Origin: Flavobacteriales bacterium
GTDB taxonomy: Bacteria; Bacteroidota; Bacteroidia; Flavobacteriales_F; PHOS-HE28
Assembly: GCA_016788205.1 (NCBI GenBank)
Contig: JAEUTA010000008.1
Location: forward strand, 1-64,000
Reading direction: 5' to 3'
DNA length: 64,000 nucleotides
Of the stretch, positions 42,737 to 51,973 are shown piece after piece. The notes under the pieces are model-generated. The model was not told the origin of the DNA. It worked only from the letters and a program-made list of their open reading frames with translations, and searched no databases. Within the stretch, counting starts at the first letter, position 1. Every line of letters begins with the position of its first letter. A program made the position numbers and the translations under genes.

Positions 42737-43159
42737 ATGCTCTCCTGGGAAAAGCCCGCTTTCGACCAACCGTTCGAACTTTGGCGTGAAGAAGGTGTCC
42801 TTCATCTGGTGTTGGCCAAAGGCGCGCATGTGCACGTGAAGCACATGAAGGAGTTCATCCGCCTGGTGGCCGCCATGGACCGCAGTGGCCACGCACCGGT
42901 GATGATGGAATACCCGGAACACGTGGTGGTGGACGAACGGGCGCGTGCCCTGCTACGCCGCGTCTGTGGTGCACACGGTCATCCGGTGGCGCTGTTCGCC
43001 TCCCATTTCACCAGCCGCGCCCAGGCCGAATTGTTCAAGCATGTGGAGCGCCCGGCGTTCCCGTTCCGTGTGTTCATCGTGCGGGAGGCCGCTTTCCGCT
43101 GGGCCCGGGAACGTCGGCAGTTGGCCGCGCTGCTCCATCCTGTTCAAGGGGATCGTTGA
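42737..43159 (+). CDS. Hypothetical STAS/SEC14-like small protein
   Basis: 140 residues, starting MLSWEKPAFDQPFELWREEG. The strand-helix pattern VLHLVLAKGAHVHVKHMKEF, HAPVMMEYPEHVVVDERARA and HPVALFASHFTSRAQAELFK is like Bacteroidota proteins of the DUF7793/STAS-like type, but I am not certain of the family. A TAGATTTA sequence lies 3 nt upstream. Stands alone between the phosphatase and an OmpA gene. Confidence 0.65.
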   Translation: MLSWEKPAFDQPFELWREEGVLHLVLAKGAHVHVKHMKEFIRLVAAMDRSGHAPVMMEYPEHVVVDERARALLRRVCGAHGHPVALFASHFTSRAQAELFKHVERPAFPFRVFIVREAAFRWARERRQLAALLHPVQGDR

Positions 43160-43217
43160 CATCTTTCCCGCGCCAGCACTGGACTTGCGTCGGGTGGCCC
43201 TCTAGTTTGCACCTCCA

Positions 43218-44567
43218 ATGGTGAGGCGCTCGACCATAGTGCTATCAACCGGCCTTCTACTGGGCGGAGCAGCCCGGTGCGTAGGGCAGCATACGATCGA
43301 TCTCGTAGGGGAGAGTTCCGGCACGCATGTGATCGTGCAGGGCACATCCGAGGATCCGGATGCACCAGCCCCGTTGTTCCAAGCCATTTGGAGGGGTGTG
43401 CCGGGTGCAACGGCCGTTTTCCAGATCCAACGCACGGCCGCGCCGGATGAGAACACTCGTTTGATGCTCGATCGCCTATTGCAAGCGGGTATCGGGGCGT
43501 ATCTCGATTCGCGTGTCCATTTCACCAAGCAGGGCGTGGTGAGCGACCTGCCGAGTGCGCAGCTCGCCGAGGAGATCGATGCCATGGTGAAGGCCGCGGC
43601 GGAGGACCTTGGCGTACCCCTTGCGTTTCAGGGCCTGAGCGAAGCCACGCGCATGCAGCTTTCGAGGCTTACGCACATCGATTGGAGTCAGGCGGGCAAT
43701 GGCGTGGATGCCGGTGAAGACCAGGACAAGTATCTGGCGATCTACTATTACCTGCGCATGCAACGCGAGGAGTTGGAACGGCAGATGCGAGCCGACCTGT
43801 TGCCCTTGGCTACCGTGCCCGTGCTGGGAAAGGCCGCTGCGGAGCCGGGCTCACAGCTCCGTATCAACTCCACGTGCGGGACGGTGTTCGACGAGGAGAA
43901 CTTCCTCTGTGCGCTGGACCTGCAGCTGGCCGATTCCGGAGGAGGAGGTATCGATCCACAACTGGGTGAACGGTTGATGCGGGCCATGGCGGAACGGGGA
44001 ACAGTGCCCACGGTGGATACTCCCCAAGTGCAGCCGAAGATCCGCAAGCGTGACCGTTGGCTGAAGTCCGAGCTGGACGCCATCAATGGACGCATCGACC
44101 ACATGGATCAACGACGTGAGCTGTGGGAGATCCGCGATCGCATGGAGGACATCGAGGATCGGCTCGCAGGTCTTCAACTGGACATCGAAGAAGTGAAAGT
44201 GACCGGAGAGACCGATGATGAAAATCCGTCGGCAGAGCTGAGCGATCTGGTCGGGCAGAACATCACCGTGCGTTTTCCGCGTAACTCCACACGCCTCAGC
44301 GCGGAATATCGCGTACTGCTCAACGAAGTGTTCGAACAACTCGCACGTTCTCCTGATCACCGTGTGCTGGTGACCGGCTACAGCGATCGCAGCGGCGACA
44401 GCGGAGCGAACCTGTACCTGAGCGAACAACGCGCGAAGGCCGTTCGGAACTACCTGCTACAACGCGGCGTGCCTGGCGACCGGCTGATGGTGAACTATTA
44501 CGGCGATAGCCGAAGCACAGGTCGTGACCCCAATGAACGCCGCGTGGAAGTGGAGTGGATACGTTGA
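43218..44567 (+). CDS. OmpA-family outer-membrane/periplasmic protein
   Basis: 449 residues. Signal peptide ending near CVGQ. A middle region of unknown fold (about 25-270) is followed by a coiled coil (RWLKSELDAINGRIDHMDQR, MEDIEDRLAGLQLDIEEVKV). The C-terminal OmpA domain (about 345-449) reads NITVRFPRNSTRLSAEYRVL, VLVTGYSDRSGDSGANLYLS, QRAKAVRNYLLQRGVPGDRL and NERRVEVEW. It should anchor to peptidoglycan. It converges on the histidine-kinase operon, with 26 bp between stops. Confidence 0.88.
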   Translation: MVRRSTIVLSTGLLLGGAARCVGQHTIDLVGESSGTHVIVQGTSEDPDAPAPLFQAIWRGVPGATAVFQIQRTAAPDENTRLMLDRLLQAGIGAYLDSRVHFTKQGVVSDLPSAQLAEEIDAMVKAAAEDLGVPLAFQGLSEATRMQLSRLTHIDWSQAGNGVDAGEDQDKYLAIYYYLRMQREELERQMRADLLPLATVPVLGKAAAEPGSQLRINSTCGTVFDEENFLCALDLQLADSGGGGIDPQLGERLMRAMAERGTVPTVDTPQVQPKIRKRDRWLKSELDAINGRIDHMDQRRELWEIRDRMEDIEDRLAGLQLDIEEVKVTGETDDENPSAELSDLVGQNITVRFPRNSTRLSAEYRVLLNEVFEQLARSPDHRVLVTGYSDRSGDSGANLYLSEQRAKAVRNYLLQRGVPGDRLMVNYYGDSRSTGRDPNERRVEVEWIR

Positions 44568-44593
44568 TCCCAGGTGACCGGGAGCGGTGAAGG

Positions 44594-46324
44594 TCAGTCT
44601 TCTTTGGACCCTGCGCCGCTCACCTCATGCTGCATGCGGAAAAGCACCTCGAAAAGCACACCTTCCTGGGTGCGCATGTGGAAGGAGCCATCCAACTGTT
44701 CGGACAACGCCTCCACGATCTCCAGCCCCAACTTTCCGCTGCCTTGGTGCTCCCCAGCTCCGATGCCCTTGCCATTGTCTTTCACGGCTAACCGGTAGAG
44801 GTCGCCTTCCACGGCCTGTACACGCACCTCAACGTGACCACCAGTGGCATAGGGGAATGCGTGCTGGTACGTGTTCGCCACCAATTCACAGAGGATGATG
44901 CCCAGTTCGATCGCCGTGTCCTGATCGGCTTTTATCCCCGTGGTGCTGATCTCATAGCTCACCGAACGACTTTGAGGCAGGTACATTTCGGCCAGAGCCT
45001 TCACCAGATCGCTGAAGAAGAGGTTCAGGTCCACGTTGCGCAGATCGGCCAGGCCGTAGAGCTTATGGTGCACCAACGCGATCGTATCGATCCTTCGTTT
45101 GCCGCGCAGGAACTCCGTCTTCACGTCGCCTTCTTCCAGACGCATGGCTTGCAGGTTCAGCAGGCTGCTCACCACCTGCAGGTTGTTCTTCACCCGGTGA
45201 TGGACTTCCCGGTTCAGCACTTCGCGTTCACCAAGGGCCTTCGCAAGTTTCAGTTCCTGGGAGCGATTGCGTTTGGCTTGTTTCCGGATACGTTCGTCAG
45301 AGCTGCGTTTCCGATTCCATGCCCAGAACAGCAGTACGGTGAGCACGGCTAGTAGTATCGCGATCACGTACAGCGCGACCAGTTCCGGCTTCAACCAGAC
45401 CCCGAGCGGTTCAAGGTCTACTACAACACCGGTGTTCAAGGCCTGACCGTGCAGCGGATAGGAACTCACCAAGCACCGGTAGGTGCGTTCGCCGCCTTGA
45501 ACGGTGAACGGAGCCTTCGTCTTGCTGACCTTCCACGACGATAGGGCATGGTCAACGGCGATGGCCATGTCCGCATCGTTCGAGGCGTTGAGGTCCACCA
45601 AGGTGTTCGCCTCGTCATCCATCAAGAGTATCCCTGCTTGTAGCAAGGATGCCGACCGTGTGTCCATCCATGGAGAACGGGTAAGGTCCACCGAGAATTC
45701 GATGATGCGGTACGGTTCGTTCTGTTGTCGCGCCCTGATGAGGTGGGAGAGTTGCAGCACCGGCGTTCCCGTGCTGTCTCGCATGCGCAAGGTCCAACTG
45801 GGTTCTCCCTGGGTTTCCTCCAAGGCCTTGCCGAACCACAATCGTTCGCGCGGGTCGTGATCGGTGTCGTGCAGCCAGGGACCGCGAACGGGATGCGGCA
45901 CCGCCCCGGTGGAATAACGCATGAGGATGGGAGGCCCGTCCTTGGATCCTTCGGCCGTGCGCATCACGCGATACGTGCTGTCTTCGCGCACAACGGCGAC
46001 CTCGTTCCCGTTCTCATCGGCCAGCCGTATGGCGAGTATCGGCCAGTGCGTCTCCAGCAGGGGGAACCACCGTCCGAACACCATGGCACTGTCGTTCTGG
46101 TCCACCGCAGCCGCCTCTTCACGCAAATCCTCGGCGAGCTCGTGGAAGAAGCCATCCAGTCGGATCTGCAAAAGCTGTTGCGTGCGCTGCAATGCCAGTT
46201 CGCTCAAGTCGAAGCGGCGTTGGGCTTGATAGAAGGAGGCCCAAATGAGCAGGGCCGCGAAGAGGAGTAGCACGCCTGCAATGGACGCGAACAGCCAACG
46301 ACCTGCGCGTTCGTTCACCGTCAT
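44594..46324 (-). CDS. Membrane sensor histidine kinase, HisKA_2 type
   Basis: 576 residues. First membrane helix about 12-35 (LFASIAGVLLLFAALLIWA), a large periplasmic sensor domain (about 36-290), second helix (ELVALYVIAILLAVLTVLLF), a short coiled coil, then the HisKA_2 dimerisation domain with the phospho-His in REVHHRVKNNLQVVSSLLNL and the ATPase domain (ELGIILCELVANTYQHAFPY, VKDNGKGIG, GKLGLEIVEALSEQL). No response regulator is adjacent. I chose MTVNERAG (46324) because it overlaps the previous stop as ATGA. Last gene of a three-gene operon with ltaE. Confidence 0.92.
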   Translation of the reverse strand: MTVNERAGRWLFASIAGVLLLFAALLIWASFYQAQRRFDLSELALQRTQQLLQIRLDGFFHELAEDLREEAAAVDQNDSAMVFGRWFPLLETHWPILAIRLADENGNEVAVVREDSTYRVMRTAEGSKDGPPILMRYSTGAVPHPVRGPWLHDTDHDPRERLWFGKALEETQGEPSWTLRMRDSTGTPVLQLSHLIRARQQNEPYRIIEFSVDLTRSPWMDTRSASLLQAGILLMDDEANTLVDLNASNDADMAIAVDHALSSWKVSKTKAPFTVQGGERTYRCLVSSYPLHGQALNTGVVVDLEPLGVWLKPELVALYVIAILLAVLTVLLFWAWNRKRSSDERIRKQAKRNRSQELKLAKALGEREVLNREVHHRVKNNLQVVSSLLNLQAMRLEEGDVKTEFLRGKRRIDTIALVHHKLYGLADLRNVDLNLFFSDLVKALAEMYLPQSRSVSYEISTTGIKADQDTAIELGIILCELVANTYQHAFPYATGGHVEVRVQAVEGDLYRLAVKDNGKGIGAGEHQGSGKLGLEIVEALSEQLDGSFHMRTQEGVLFEVLFRMQHEVSGAGSKED

Positions 46325-46704
46325 GGGCATCGTCCTGGTTCTATCACGGTCCGGGTGAGTTCCGCCTCTGTATCGCCGCTCTTGATCTGTTCCGTGGTGA
46401 CACGCTCCGGCACGAAGTAGATTCCATTAAGCTTGCCATTCATGGTCGCACCGGCTTTGATACAGGTGTCCGCTTCGAAGCTCTCCACCGTGAGGCCCTG
46501 ATAGTACAGGTCGATGATGACGTCCACGCGTTTGTCCTCCTCCGAAGTGTTCTTCAACTTCAGGAGCAGTTCACTCGGCTTGCCCAAGGGGTGGTTCCAA
46601 CGGTAGGCCATCTCCACGCCGTTCCGTTCACCTTTGTGGATGAACTTGGACTGCGCGTACGATGTGGTGGCTAGAAGGAGGAGGAGCGGAAGCAGGCTTC
46701 TCAT
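46321..46704 (-). CDS. Small secreted protein of unknown function
   Basis: 127 residues. Signal peptide [18 protein letters not shown]. The mature part looks like a beta-sandwich: [40 protein letters not shown], a paired Cys (ADTCIKAG and PGRCP). It overlaps its neighbours as ATGA on both sides, between ltaE and the sensor kinase. It could deliver a periplasmic cue to the kinase, but that is inference from context only. Confidence 0.7.
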   Translation of the reverse strand: MRSLLPLLLLLATTSYAQSKFIHKGERNGVEMAYRWNHPLGKPSELLLKLKNTSEEDKRVDVIIDLYYQGLTVESFEADTCIKAGATMNGKLNGIYFVPERVTTEQIKSGDTEAELTRTVIEPGRCP

Positions 46705-47723
46705 GCAGCGAACGAAGCTAGTGCTTGGATCGTACGGTCGATCCCCGCACGATCCACGTCCAAATGGGTCACCATGCGCATCATCCCCGGCCCGAAGGCC
46801 ATGGCCCGGACGCTATTCACCTCAAGGTGCCGCAGCAGCCCTTCCAGCTTCGATGCGTCGCGTAAGGTGCATACCACGATGTTGCTGTCAACGGGGATCA
46901 CGTTGCTCACGTAAGAATGGCCGGCCAATGCGCGACCTAGTTCGGCCGCGTTCGTATGATCCTCAGCCAAGCGTTGCACATGATGGTCGAGCGCGTAGAG
47001 GCCCGCCGCAGCGATGATGCCCGCCTGTCGCATACCGCCACCGAAACGCTTGCGCACGCGACGTGCTTCGTGGATGAAAGCCTTGTTACCAACGAGCACG
47101 CTGCCCACCGGAGTTCCCAGGCCTTTGCTTAAGCAGATGGAGACCGAATCGAACGGTGCGCCCCATTCGGCTGCCGAAGTGCCCGTGGCCACGATGGCGT
47201 TGAAGATCCGCGCACCGTCCATGTGTAAGCCAAGGCCCAGTGCACCGCAGGTCTTCCGTATCTTCAGGACTTCGCCAAGGTCCCACAATGCGCCACCACC
47301 GCGATTGCTGGTGTTCTCGATGTTCACCAACCGGGTGCGTGCCAGGTGCGGGTTCGTCGGATCACTGTAGGCATTCCGTACAGCCTCCGCCGTGAAACGT
47401 CCGCGATCGTTCGGAAGCAGCTTTACGCTACAGCCGCTGTTGGCCATCACGCCACCGCCTTCGTAGCGGTAGATGTGCGCGCCTTCTTCGCAAAGCACCT
47501 CATCGCCGGGTCGTGTGTGTACGTTGACCGCGATCTGGTTGGTCATGGTGCCACTGGGGCAGAAGAGACCGGCTTCTTTGCCGAATAGGTCCGCAACGCG
47601 TTCTTCCAACGCGTTGACTGTCGGGTCCTCACCAAAGACATCATCACCCACTTCAGCGGAGGCCATGGCGGCACGCATGCCGGCTGTGGGTTTAGTAACC
47701 GTATCTGAGCGCAGGTCGATCAT
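46701..47723 (-). CDS. ltaE: Low-specificity L-threonine aldolase
   Basis: 340 residues. PLP enzyme of fold type I that splits L-threonine and allo-threonine to glycine and acetaldehyde. N-terminus [63 protein letters not shown] and the Schiff-base Lys in [16 protein letters not shown]. The start at 47723 is the family start, and a TATCTTGG box lies 6 nt upstream. First gene of the operon with the small secreted protein and the kinase. Confidence 0.95.
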   Translation of the reverse strand: MIDLRSDTVTKPTAGMRAAMASAEVGDDVFGEDPTVNALEERVADLFGKEAGLFCPSGTMTNQIAVNVHTRPGDEVLCEEGAHIYRYEGGGVMANSGCSVKLLPNDRGRFTAEAVRNAYSDPTNPHLARTRLVNIENTSNRGGGALWDLGEVLKIRKTCGALGLGLHMDGARIFNAIVATGTSAAEWGAPFDSVSICLSKGLGTPVGSVLVGNKAFIHEARRVRKRFGGGMRQAGIIAAAGLYALDHHVQRLAEDHTNAAELGRALAGHSYVSNVIPVDSNIVVCTLRDASKLEGLLRHLEVNSVRAMAFGPGMMRMVTHLDVDRAGIDRTIQALASFAA

Positions 47724-47729
47724 GCAGGG

Positions 47730-47737
47730 CCAAGATA
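47730..47737 (-). promoter_or_regulatory. -7 box TATCTTGG of ltaE, leaderless spacing
   Basis: 7 of 8 match to TAnnTTTG on the minus strand, ending 6 nt before the ATG. Confidence 0.5.
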
Positions 47738-47770
47738 CTGGCGGGAAAAGTGGTGAACGCTCCATCCCTC

Positions 47771-47778
47771 TATCTTCA
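47771..47778 (+). promoter_or_regulatory. -7 box TATCTTCA of the polyamine operon
   Basis: 6 of 8 match to TAnnTTTG, 11 nt before the speD ATG at 47790. Only promoter candidate for the eight-gene block. Confidence 0.4.
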
Positions 47779-47789
47779 CCAGCGCATCC

Positions 47790-48188
47790 ATGGGAACACC
47801 ATCCGGCTCTCCGAAGTTCACGGCGGTCGTCAGCGGACCTTATCGGCCGGGCAAGCACATCGTGGTGGATGGTAACGGACTGGAAGAGACGGGGCTCGTG
47901 GAAGTAATGCGGTTCCAGTCCATGATCGAGCCACGGATCGAAGCGCTCGGGTTGGTCAGCGTTGGTGCAGTGTACCACGATTTCCCTGGGGGTGGGTATA
48001 CAGCGGTTATTTGCCTGACCGAATCGCATGTCAGCATACACACCTGGCCAGAACACGGCCGTGCGACCTTCGACGTTTTCCTCTCCAACTTCTCCAAGGA
48101 CAATGATGCTGCGGGGAATGAATTGGTCCGTTGCATCCAAGCCTACTTGGGCGACGGCGCTTATGATAGGACCGATCTACGGCGTTGA
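47790..48188 (+). CDS. speD: S-adenosylmethionine decarboxylase proenzyme (SpeD-like)
   Basis: 132 residues, the short prokaryotic class. It makes decarboxylated SAM, the aminopropyl donor for polyamines. The self-cleavage site is in [13 protein letters not shown]: cleavage before Ser79 yields the pyruvoyl group; His80 and the TWPE block are conserved. It opens an operon whose sixth gene is a spermidine-synthase homologue, so donor and transferase are encoded together. Gap to the next gene is 2 nt. Confidence 0.93.
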   Translation: MGTPSGSPKFTAVVSGPYRPGKHIVVDGNGLEETGLVEVMRFQSMIEPRIEALGLVSVGAVYHDFPGGGYTAVICLTESHVSIHTWPEHGRATFDVFLSNFSKDNDAAGNELVRCIQAYLGDGAYDRTDLRR

Positions 48189-48190
48189 GC

Positions 48191-48814
48191 ATGGAGCAGA
48201 CCTGTGCCTCTTGTGGTCGTAGCGTCCGGTTCCAGTACAATGGCTCGTGGGCCGTGGGTTGCGGTGGCTGTGCCGCGTTGATCCTTCGCGACGGTTTCCC
48301 CACGGGCTACAAGCACATGCCGCTGGTCGAGGATCTTTCGCCCCTCAAAGTGGGGATGGTGGGCGCTTACAAAGGCAAGGAATTCAAGGTGGTTGGTCGC
48401 ACCCGTGCGGTCACGCACGATGGCTACCGTAATTTCTGGAGTTTGAAAGGCGATCTTGATCTCCCTTGGCTGGTGCAGTCCTACGGGCAATACGCGTTGT
48501 TGAAGCCCTATCCCGGTGTCATCTCGAAGCGCGAGCTGAGGAACGCGAAACCGGGGACCTCCAACAGGATCGATCCGGGTGCGACATACCAAGTGGAGTA
48601 TGCGGACAAGGATCCTGTGTTCGCTACGGAAGGGGAGTTGGTAGCGGCATTGCCGGTGCCGTACGCGTTCGAGATCGAGATGGGGAGGGATCCGCTGGAC
48701 AAGGTGTTGGTACTGATCAAGCCCGACGGCGATGCGGTCTGCTTGCACGGCGTGATGGTGGAATACGCCGAACTGAATTTCAGGGAACCCCTTCAGTTGG
48801 CACAATGGACCTGA
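48191..48814 (+). CDS. Zinc-ribbon DUF4178 protein 1
   Basis: 207 residues, no membrane helix. N-terminal zinc ribbon CASCGRSV...GCGGC (two CxxC pairs at residues 5-27), then a DUF4178-type beta domain: LKVGMVGAYKGKEFKVVGRT, HDGYRNFWSLKGD, LPWLVQSYGQYALL; the C-terminal 80 residues are acidic. The ATG at 48191 is used; a TTG two codons upstream is unlikely. Its 3' end overlaps the next gene by 10 nt. Biochemical role unknown. Confidence 0.8.
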   Translation: MEQTCASCGRSVRFQYNGSWAVGCGGCAALILRDGFPTGYKHMPLVEDLSPLKVGMVGAYKGKEFKVVGRTRAVTHDGYRNFWSLKGDLDLPWLVQSYGQYALLKPYPGVISKRELRNAKPGTSNRIDPGATYQVEYADKDPVFATEGELVAALPVPYAFEIEMGRDPLDKVLVLIKPDGDAVCLHGVMVEYAELNFREPLQLAQWT

Positions 48815-50061
48815 AAAACGCGTTGCCGGTCCCTGTGCGCTCGAAATGCAGCATATGCAACGAGACCATCGAGATACGCACGTTCGGACTTTGCCGTTCG
48901 GTGGCTTGTGCGAAGTGCTCTGCTGTGTTCAAGTACGATGCGGTGTCGCACTACCTCACCCATCAACGGACGCTCAGCGGATCCATCAAGGTACCCTATC
49001 TCCAACCTGGAGATGAGGGTACGCTGTTCGACCGCCGCTATCTGGTCACGGGCTGGGTGGTGAAGAAGGAGACCTCGACATCGTTCCATTGGACGGAGTA
49101 TCATCTCTTCAACCCGGTGCATGGCTTCGCGCAATTGAGCCTGTTCGATGGACACTGGACCTTCCACGAGGCCATGCGGGTCTATCCAAGGCCGGCGAAC
49201 ATCAACGACATCGTGCTGTTCGAGCGCAATGCCTATGAGGTGTTCAATACCTACCAATGCCGGGTGATCGATGCTGCCGGTGAATTCACCGAAGACCCGA
49301 AGGACCAGGAGTATGCGAAGGTGCGCGAGTTCATCGCTCCGCCCTATATGCTCACCCGCGAGCTGCGCGACAACGAGCTCACTTGGTTCCATGGCCGCTA
49401 CGTGGAGCCCGGTATGGTGAAGGCGGCTTTCGCCAAGAATACAGCACCTCCGGTCCGCACGGGCGTGGGTGCTTGCCAGCCCATGCGCATGGTCATCCCT
49501 GCGCATGTGCTAAAGACGCTCAGTGTTTGGATCCTCGCCCTGTTCGTGCTCACGCAGTTCATCCTTGCCATCTCATGGAGCCCCAAGGAACTCTTGAAAG
49601 GGGATCTGGCCATGGAACCAAGCGTCCCGAATGAACCGATCGTGAGCAACAGCTTCCATCTGGACGGGTGGCGCAACGGCATCGAACTTTTCCTGCGTGC
49701 CAATGGCGTTGATAACAGCTGGTTCGAGATGGATGGCATGGTGGTGAATGATGCTACCGGCGCTTCCCGCAAGTTCACCTTCAACCTCGAATACTACCAC
49801 GGCTACGAGGGTGGTGAGCATTGGCGTGAAGGTGGCGTGGACGATGCCATCGTTTTCAGCAACCTGCCTGCGGGTGACTATCACCTGGAGATGTATCCGA
49901 CCTCCGATCCGAAACGCCGTATCGCTTATGCGAACATCCGTGTGGAGGAACGCCCCCGGTTGTGGAGCAATTTCTTCTTCCTGCTGTTGCTCGCCATGGC
50001 CTTTCCGCTTATCATATGGTGGCGTCACAGCAGTTTCGAGACCGCCCGTTGGGGTGAATGA
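48805..50061 (+). CDS. Zinc-ribbon DUF4178 protein 2, membrane-anchored
   Basis: 418 residues. Zinc ribbon CSICNETIEIRTFGLCRSVACAKC (residues 14-38), a DUF4178 domain (LQPGDEGTLFDRRYLVTGWV, SFHWTEYHLFNP, LSLFDGHWTFHE) and a second, shorter copy (IVLFERNAYEVFNTYQCRVI). Then a membrane helix (LKTLSVWILALFVLTQFILA, about 230-250), an exported beta domain (FHLDGWRNGIELFLRANGVD, YHLEMYPTSDP) and a final helix (FFFLLLLAMAFPLIIWW). The two halves suggest a sensor spanning the membrane. The stop overlaps the next start by 4 nt. Confidence 0.8.
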   Translation: MDLKNALPVPVRSKCSICNETIEIRTFGLCRSVACAKCSAVFKYDAVSHYLTHQRTLSGSIKVPYLQPGDEGTLFDRRYLVTGWVVKKETSTSFHWTEYHLFNPVHGFAQLSLFDGHWTFHEAMRVYPRPANINDIVLFERNAYEVFNTYQCRVIDAAGEFTEDPKDQEYAKVREFIAPPYMLTRELRDNELTWFHGRYVEPGMVKAAFAKNTAPPVRTGVGACQPMRMVIPAHVLKTLSVWILALFVLTQFILAISWSPKELLKGDLAMEPSVPNEPIVSNSFHLDGWRNGIELFLRANGVDNSWFEMDGMVVNDATGASRKFTFNLEYYHGYEGGEHWREGGVDDAIVFSNLPAGDYHLEMYPTSDPKRRIAYANIRVEERPRLWSNFFFLLLLAMAFPLIIWWRHSSFETARWGE

Positions 50062-50237
50062 TCATGCAGAACACATCCCCCTACCGCAGTCGTGCCGTGC
50101 GCATCTTCATCGGTGCCATCGCGGTGCTTTGGATCGCCTTGGTCGGTGCGCAAGTGCTGGGCCACCGTCTGTTGAAACCGAATCTGGAAAGCGGCACTGA
50201 ACAAGCTGCCTACGGCCAGTCCTACAACCATAAATGA
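50058..50237 (+). CDS. 59-residue single-span membrane peptide
   Basis: A short gene: MIMQNTSPYRSRAVRIFIGA, one membrane helix (IFIGAIAVLWIALVGAQVLG), then an external polar tail rich in Gln, Tyr and Asn. ATGA overlaps at both ends with its neighbours make it a genuine part of the operon. No homologue known to me. ATG at 50064 is an alternative start. Confidence 0.75.
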   Translation: MIMQNTSPYRSRAVRIFIGAIAVLWIALVGAQVLGHRLLKPNLESGTEQAAYGQSYNHK

Positions 50238-50467
50238 CCTGTCACATGCTGCTCGCCACCGTCGACCCTGTTCATGTGCTGAACGCACTTGTTTACGCGC
50301 TTCTTGGTTGTGTCATCTTCCTGCTGGTTTTCTGGCTGGTGGAACGTATCACGCCGGAGAACATGTGGAAGGAGATCCTGGAGAAGCGCAACGTTGCGCT
50401 CGCCGTCATGGCCGCCGGTTTCATGCTCGCCATCGCGCTGATCATCGCCAGCGCCATCCACGGCTGA
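50234..50467 (+). CDS. DUF350 (YjfL-like) membrane protein
   Basis: 77 residues with two membrane helices: ALVYALLGCVIFLLVFWLVE and RNVALAVMAAGFMLAIALII. This is one DUF350 unit; E. coli YjfL and others have two or more. Between the helices lies ITPENMWKEILEKRN, the usual family linker. DUF350 proteins are known neighbours of polyamine or glutathionylspermidine-related enzymes (the E. coli yjf cluster); the function is not established. Coupled to the peptide gene before it. Confidence 0.85.
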   Translation: MTCHMLLATVDPVHVLNALVYALLGCVIFLLVFWLVERITPENMWKEILEKRNVALAVMAAGFMLAIALIIASAIHG

Positions 50468-50473
50468 GCGCTG

Positions 50474-51973
50474 ATGCGTACGCTGCTCTTCCTCACTGTT
50501 TTCGTCATCGCCACATGCGGTCTCGTCTACGAGTTGATCGCGGGCACGGTGGCCAGCTACCTGCTTGGCGATAGCGTTACGCAGTTCTCGCTCGTCATCG
50601 GGGTGTACCTCTTCGCCATGGGCATGGGTTCGTTGTTGAGCAAGTACCTGGAGCGCGACCTGCTCACGTGGTTCGTGCGGATCGAGATCCTTGTGGGACT
50701 GGTCGGCGGTTTCAGCAGTACCCTCCTGTATCTCTTGTTCGGCTCCATCGATGCCTTCCATGTGCTGCTTTATGTGCTCGTCGGTATCACGGGCATGCTC
50801 GTGGGTGTGGAGCTTCCGTTGCTCATGCGCATCCTGAAGGATCAGGTGGAGTTCCGATCGCTGGTTGCCAACATCTTCACCTTCGACTATGTGGGCGCGC
50901 TGCTGGCATCCATCATTTTCCCGTTGGTCCTCATGCCGGCGATCGGCATCCTGCGAACATCGTACCTGTTCGGTATCCTCAACATCGTCGTAGGCCTCAT
51001 CCTCCTGGTCCGCTTGAAGGACCAGGTGCGCGGTGTGGTGTTCCTGCGCGTAATGTCGCTGTTCTGTATCGCTGCGCTGCTGGTGGCCTTCGTGCTGGCC
51101 GATCGCGTGCAACGGTTCACGGAAGCACTGGCGTACAGCGGCCCGATCATCCACGCGGAAAGCACGCCTTACCAGCGTATCGTGCTCACACGCGAAGCGG
51201 ATGGCACGCGGTTGTATCTCAACGGTAATCTGCAATTCAGCACCTACGATGAATACCGCTACCACGAAGCCTTGGTCCATCCGGCTTTCATGCATCGGCC
51301 CGATGCAAGGCGCATCCTTGTACTCGGGGGTGGGGACGGCTTGGCGGTGCGGGAAGTGTTGAAGCACAAAAGAGTCCAGCATGTCGATCTCGTGGACCTT
51401 GATCCTGCCATGACACGGCTCTTCTCCGAGAACGATGGTTTCAGCCAGCTGAACGAAGGCGCGCTACGGTCGTCCAAGGTGCATGTGTACAATGCGGATG
51501 CCTTCCAATGGTTAAGGCAGGATACGAGCAGCTATGATATCGTGCTGGTCGACTTTCCAGACCCGAACAATTACGCGCTCGGCAAGCTGTACACCACTAC
51601 CTTCTACCGAACCCTGGCCCAACGTCTAGACCCGCGCAGCATCGTTGCCGTGCAGAGCACTTCGCCCTACGTTGCTGCGGAGTCGTATTGGTGCATCCAC
51701 AACACCATGCGCCATGAGGGATTCCATGTGATGCCATACCACGTTTACGTGCCATCCTTCGGCGATTGGGGATTCTTCCTCGCGTCATCATCCGCGTTGA
51801 AGGAGAACATGACACCGCTCGACGTGCAAGTCCGGTTCATGGATGAGAACACGTTCGCGGATGCATGCCGTTTCCCACCCGATATGGGCTGGCGGGCCAC
51901 GGAGGTGAATAGGCTGAATAACCAGGCACTGGTACACCTATTCGAACGCGAGTGGGATCGCGTGGGCCAATGA
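50474..51973 (+). CDS. Membrane-anchored spermidine-synthase-like aminopropyltransferase
   Basis: 499 residues. The N-terminal 210 residues form about seven helices (TLLFLTVFVIATCGLVYELI, MGSLLSKYLERDLLTWFVRI, GITGMLVGVELPLLMRIL). The C-terminal half is a SpeE-type methyltransferase fold: YQRIVLTREADGTRLYLNGN, YHEALVHPAF, SAM-site ILVLGGGDGLAVREVLKH, VDLVDLDPAM, NADAFQWL, VLVDFPDPNN and TSPYVAAESYWCI. With speD in the operon, aminopropyl transfer is likely, but a membrane-anchored enzyme may modify something other than free putrescine. Overlaps the next gene as ATGA. Confidence 0.88.
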   Translation: MRTLLFLTVFVIATCGLVYELIAGTVASYLLGDSVTQFSLVIGVYLFAMGMGSLLSKYLERDLLTWFVRIEILVGLVGGFSSTLLYLLFGSIDAFHVLLYVLVGITGMLVGVELPLLMRILKDQVEFRSLVANIFTFDYVGALLASIIFPLVLMPAIGILRTSYLFGILNIVVGLILLVRLKDQVRGVVFLRVMSLFCIAALLVAFVLADRVQRFTEALAYSGPIIHAESTPYQRIVLTREADGTRLYLNGNLQFSTYDEYRYHEALVHPAFMHRPDARRILVLGGGDGLAVREVLKHKRVQHVDLVDLDPAMTRLFSENDGFSQLNEGALRSSKVHVYNADAFQWLRQDTSSYDIVLVDFPDPNNYALGKLYTTTFYRTLAQRLDPRSIVAVQSTSPYVAAESYWCIHNTMRHEGFHVMPYHVYVPSFGDWGFFLASSSALKENMTPLDVQVRFMDENTFADACRFPPDMGWRATEVNRLNNQALVHLFEREWDRVGQ

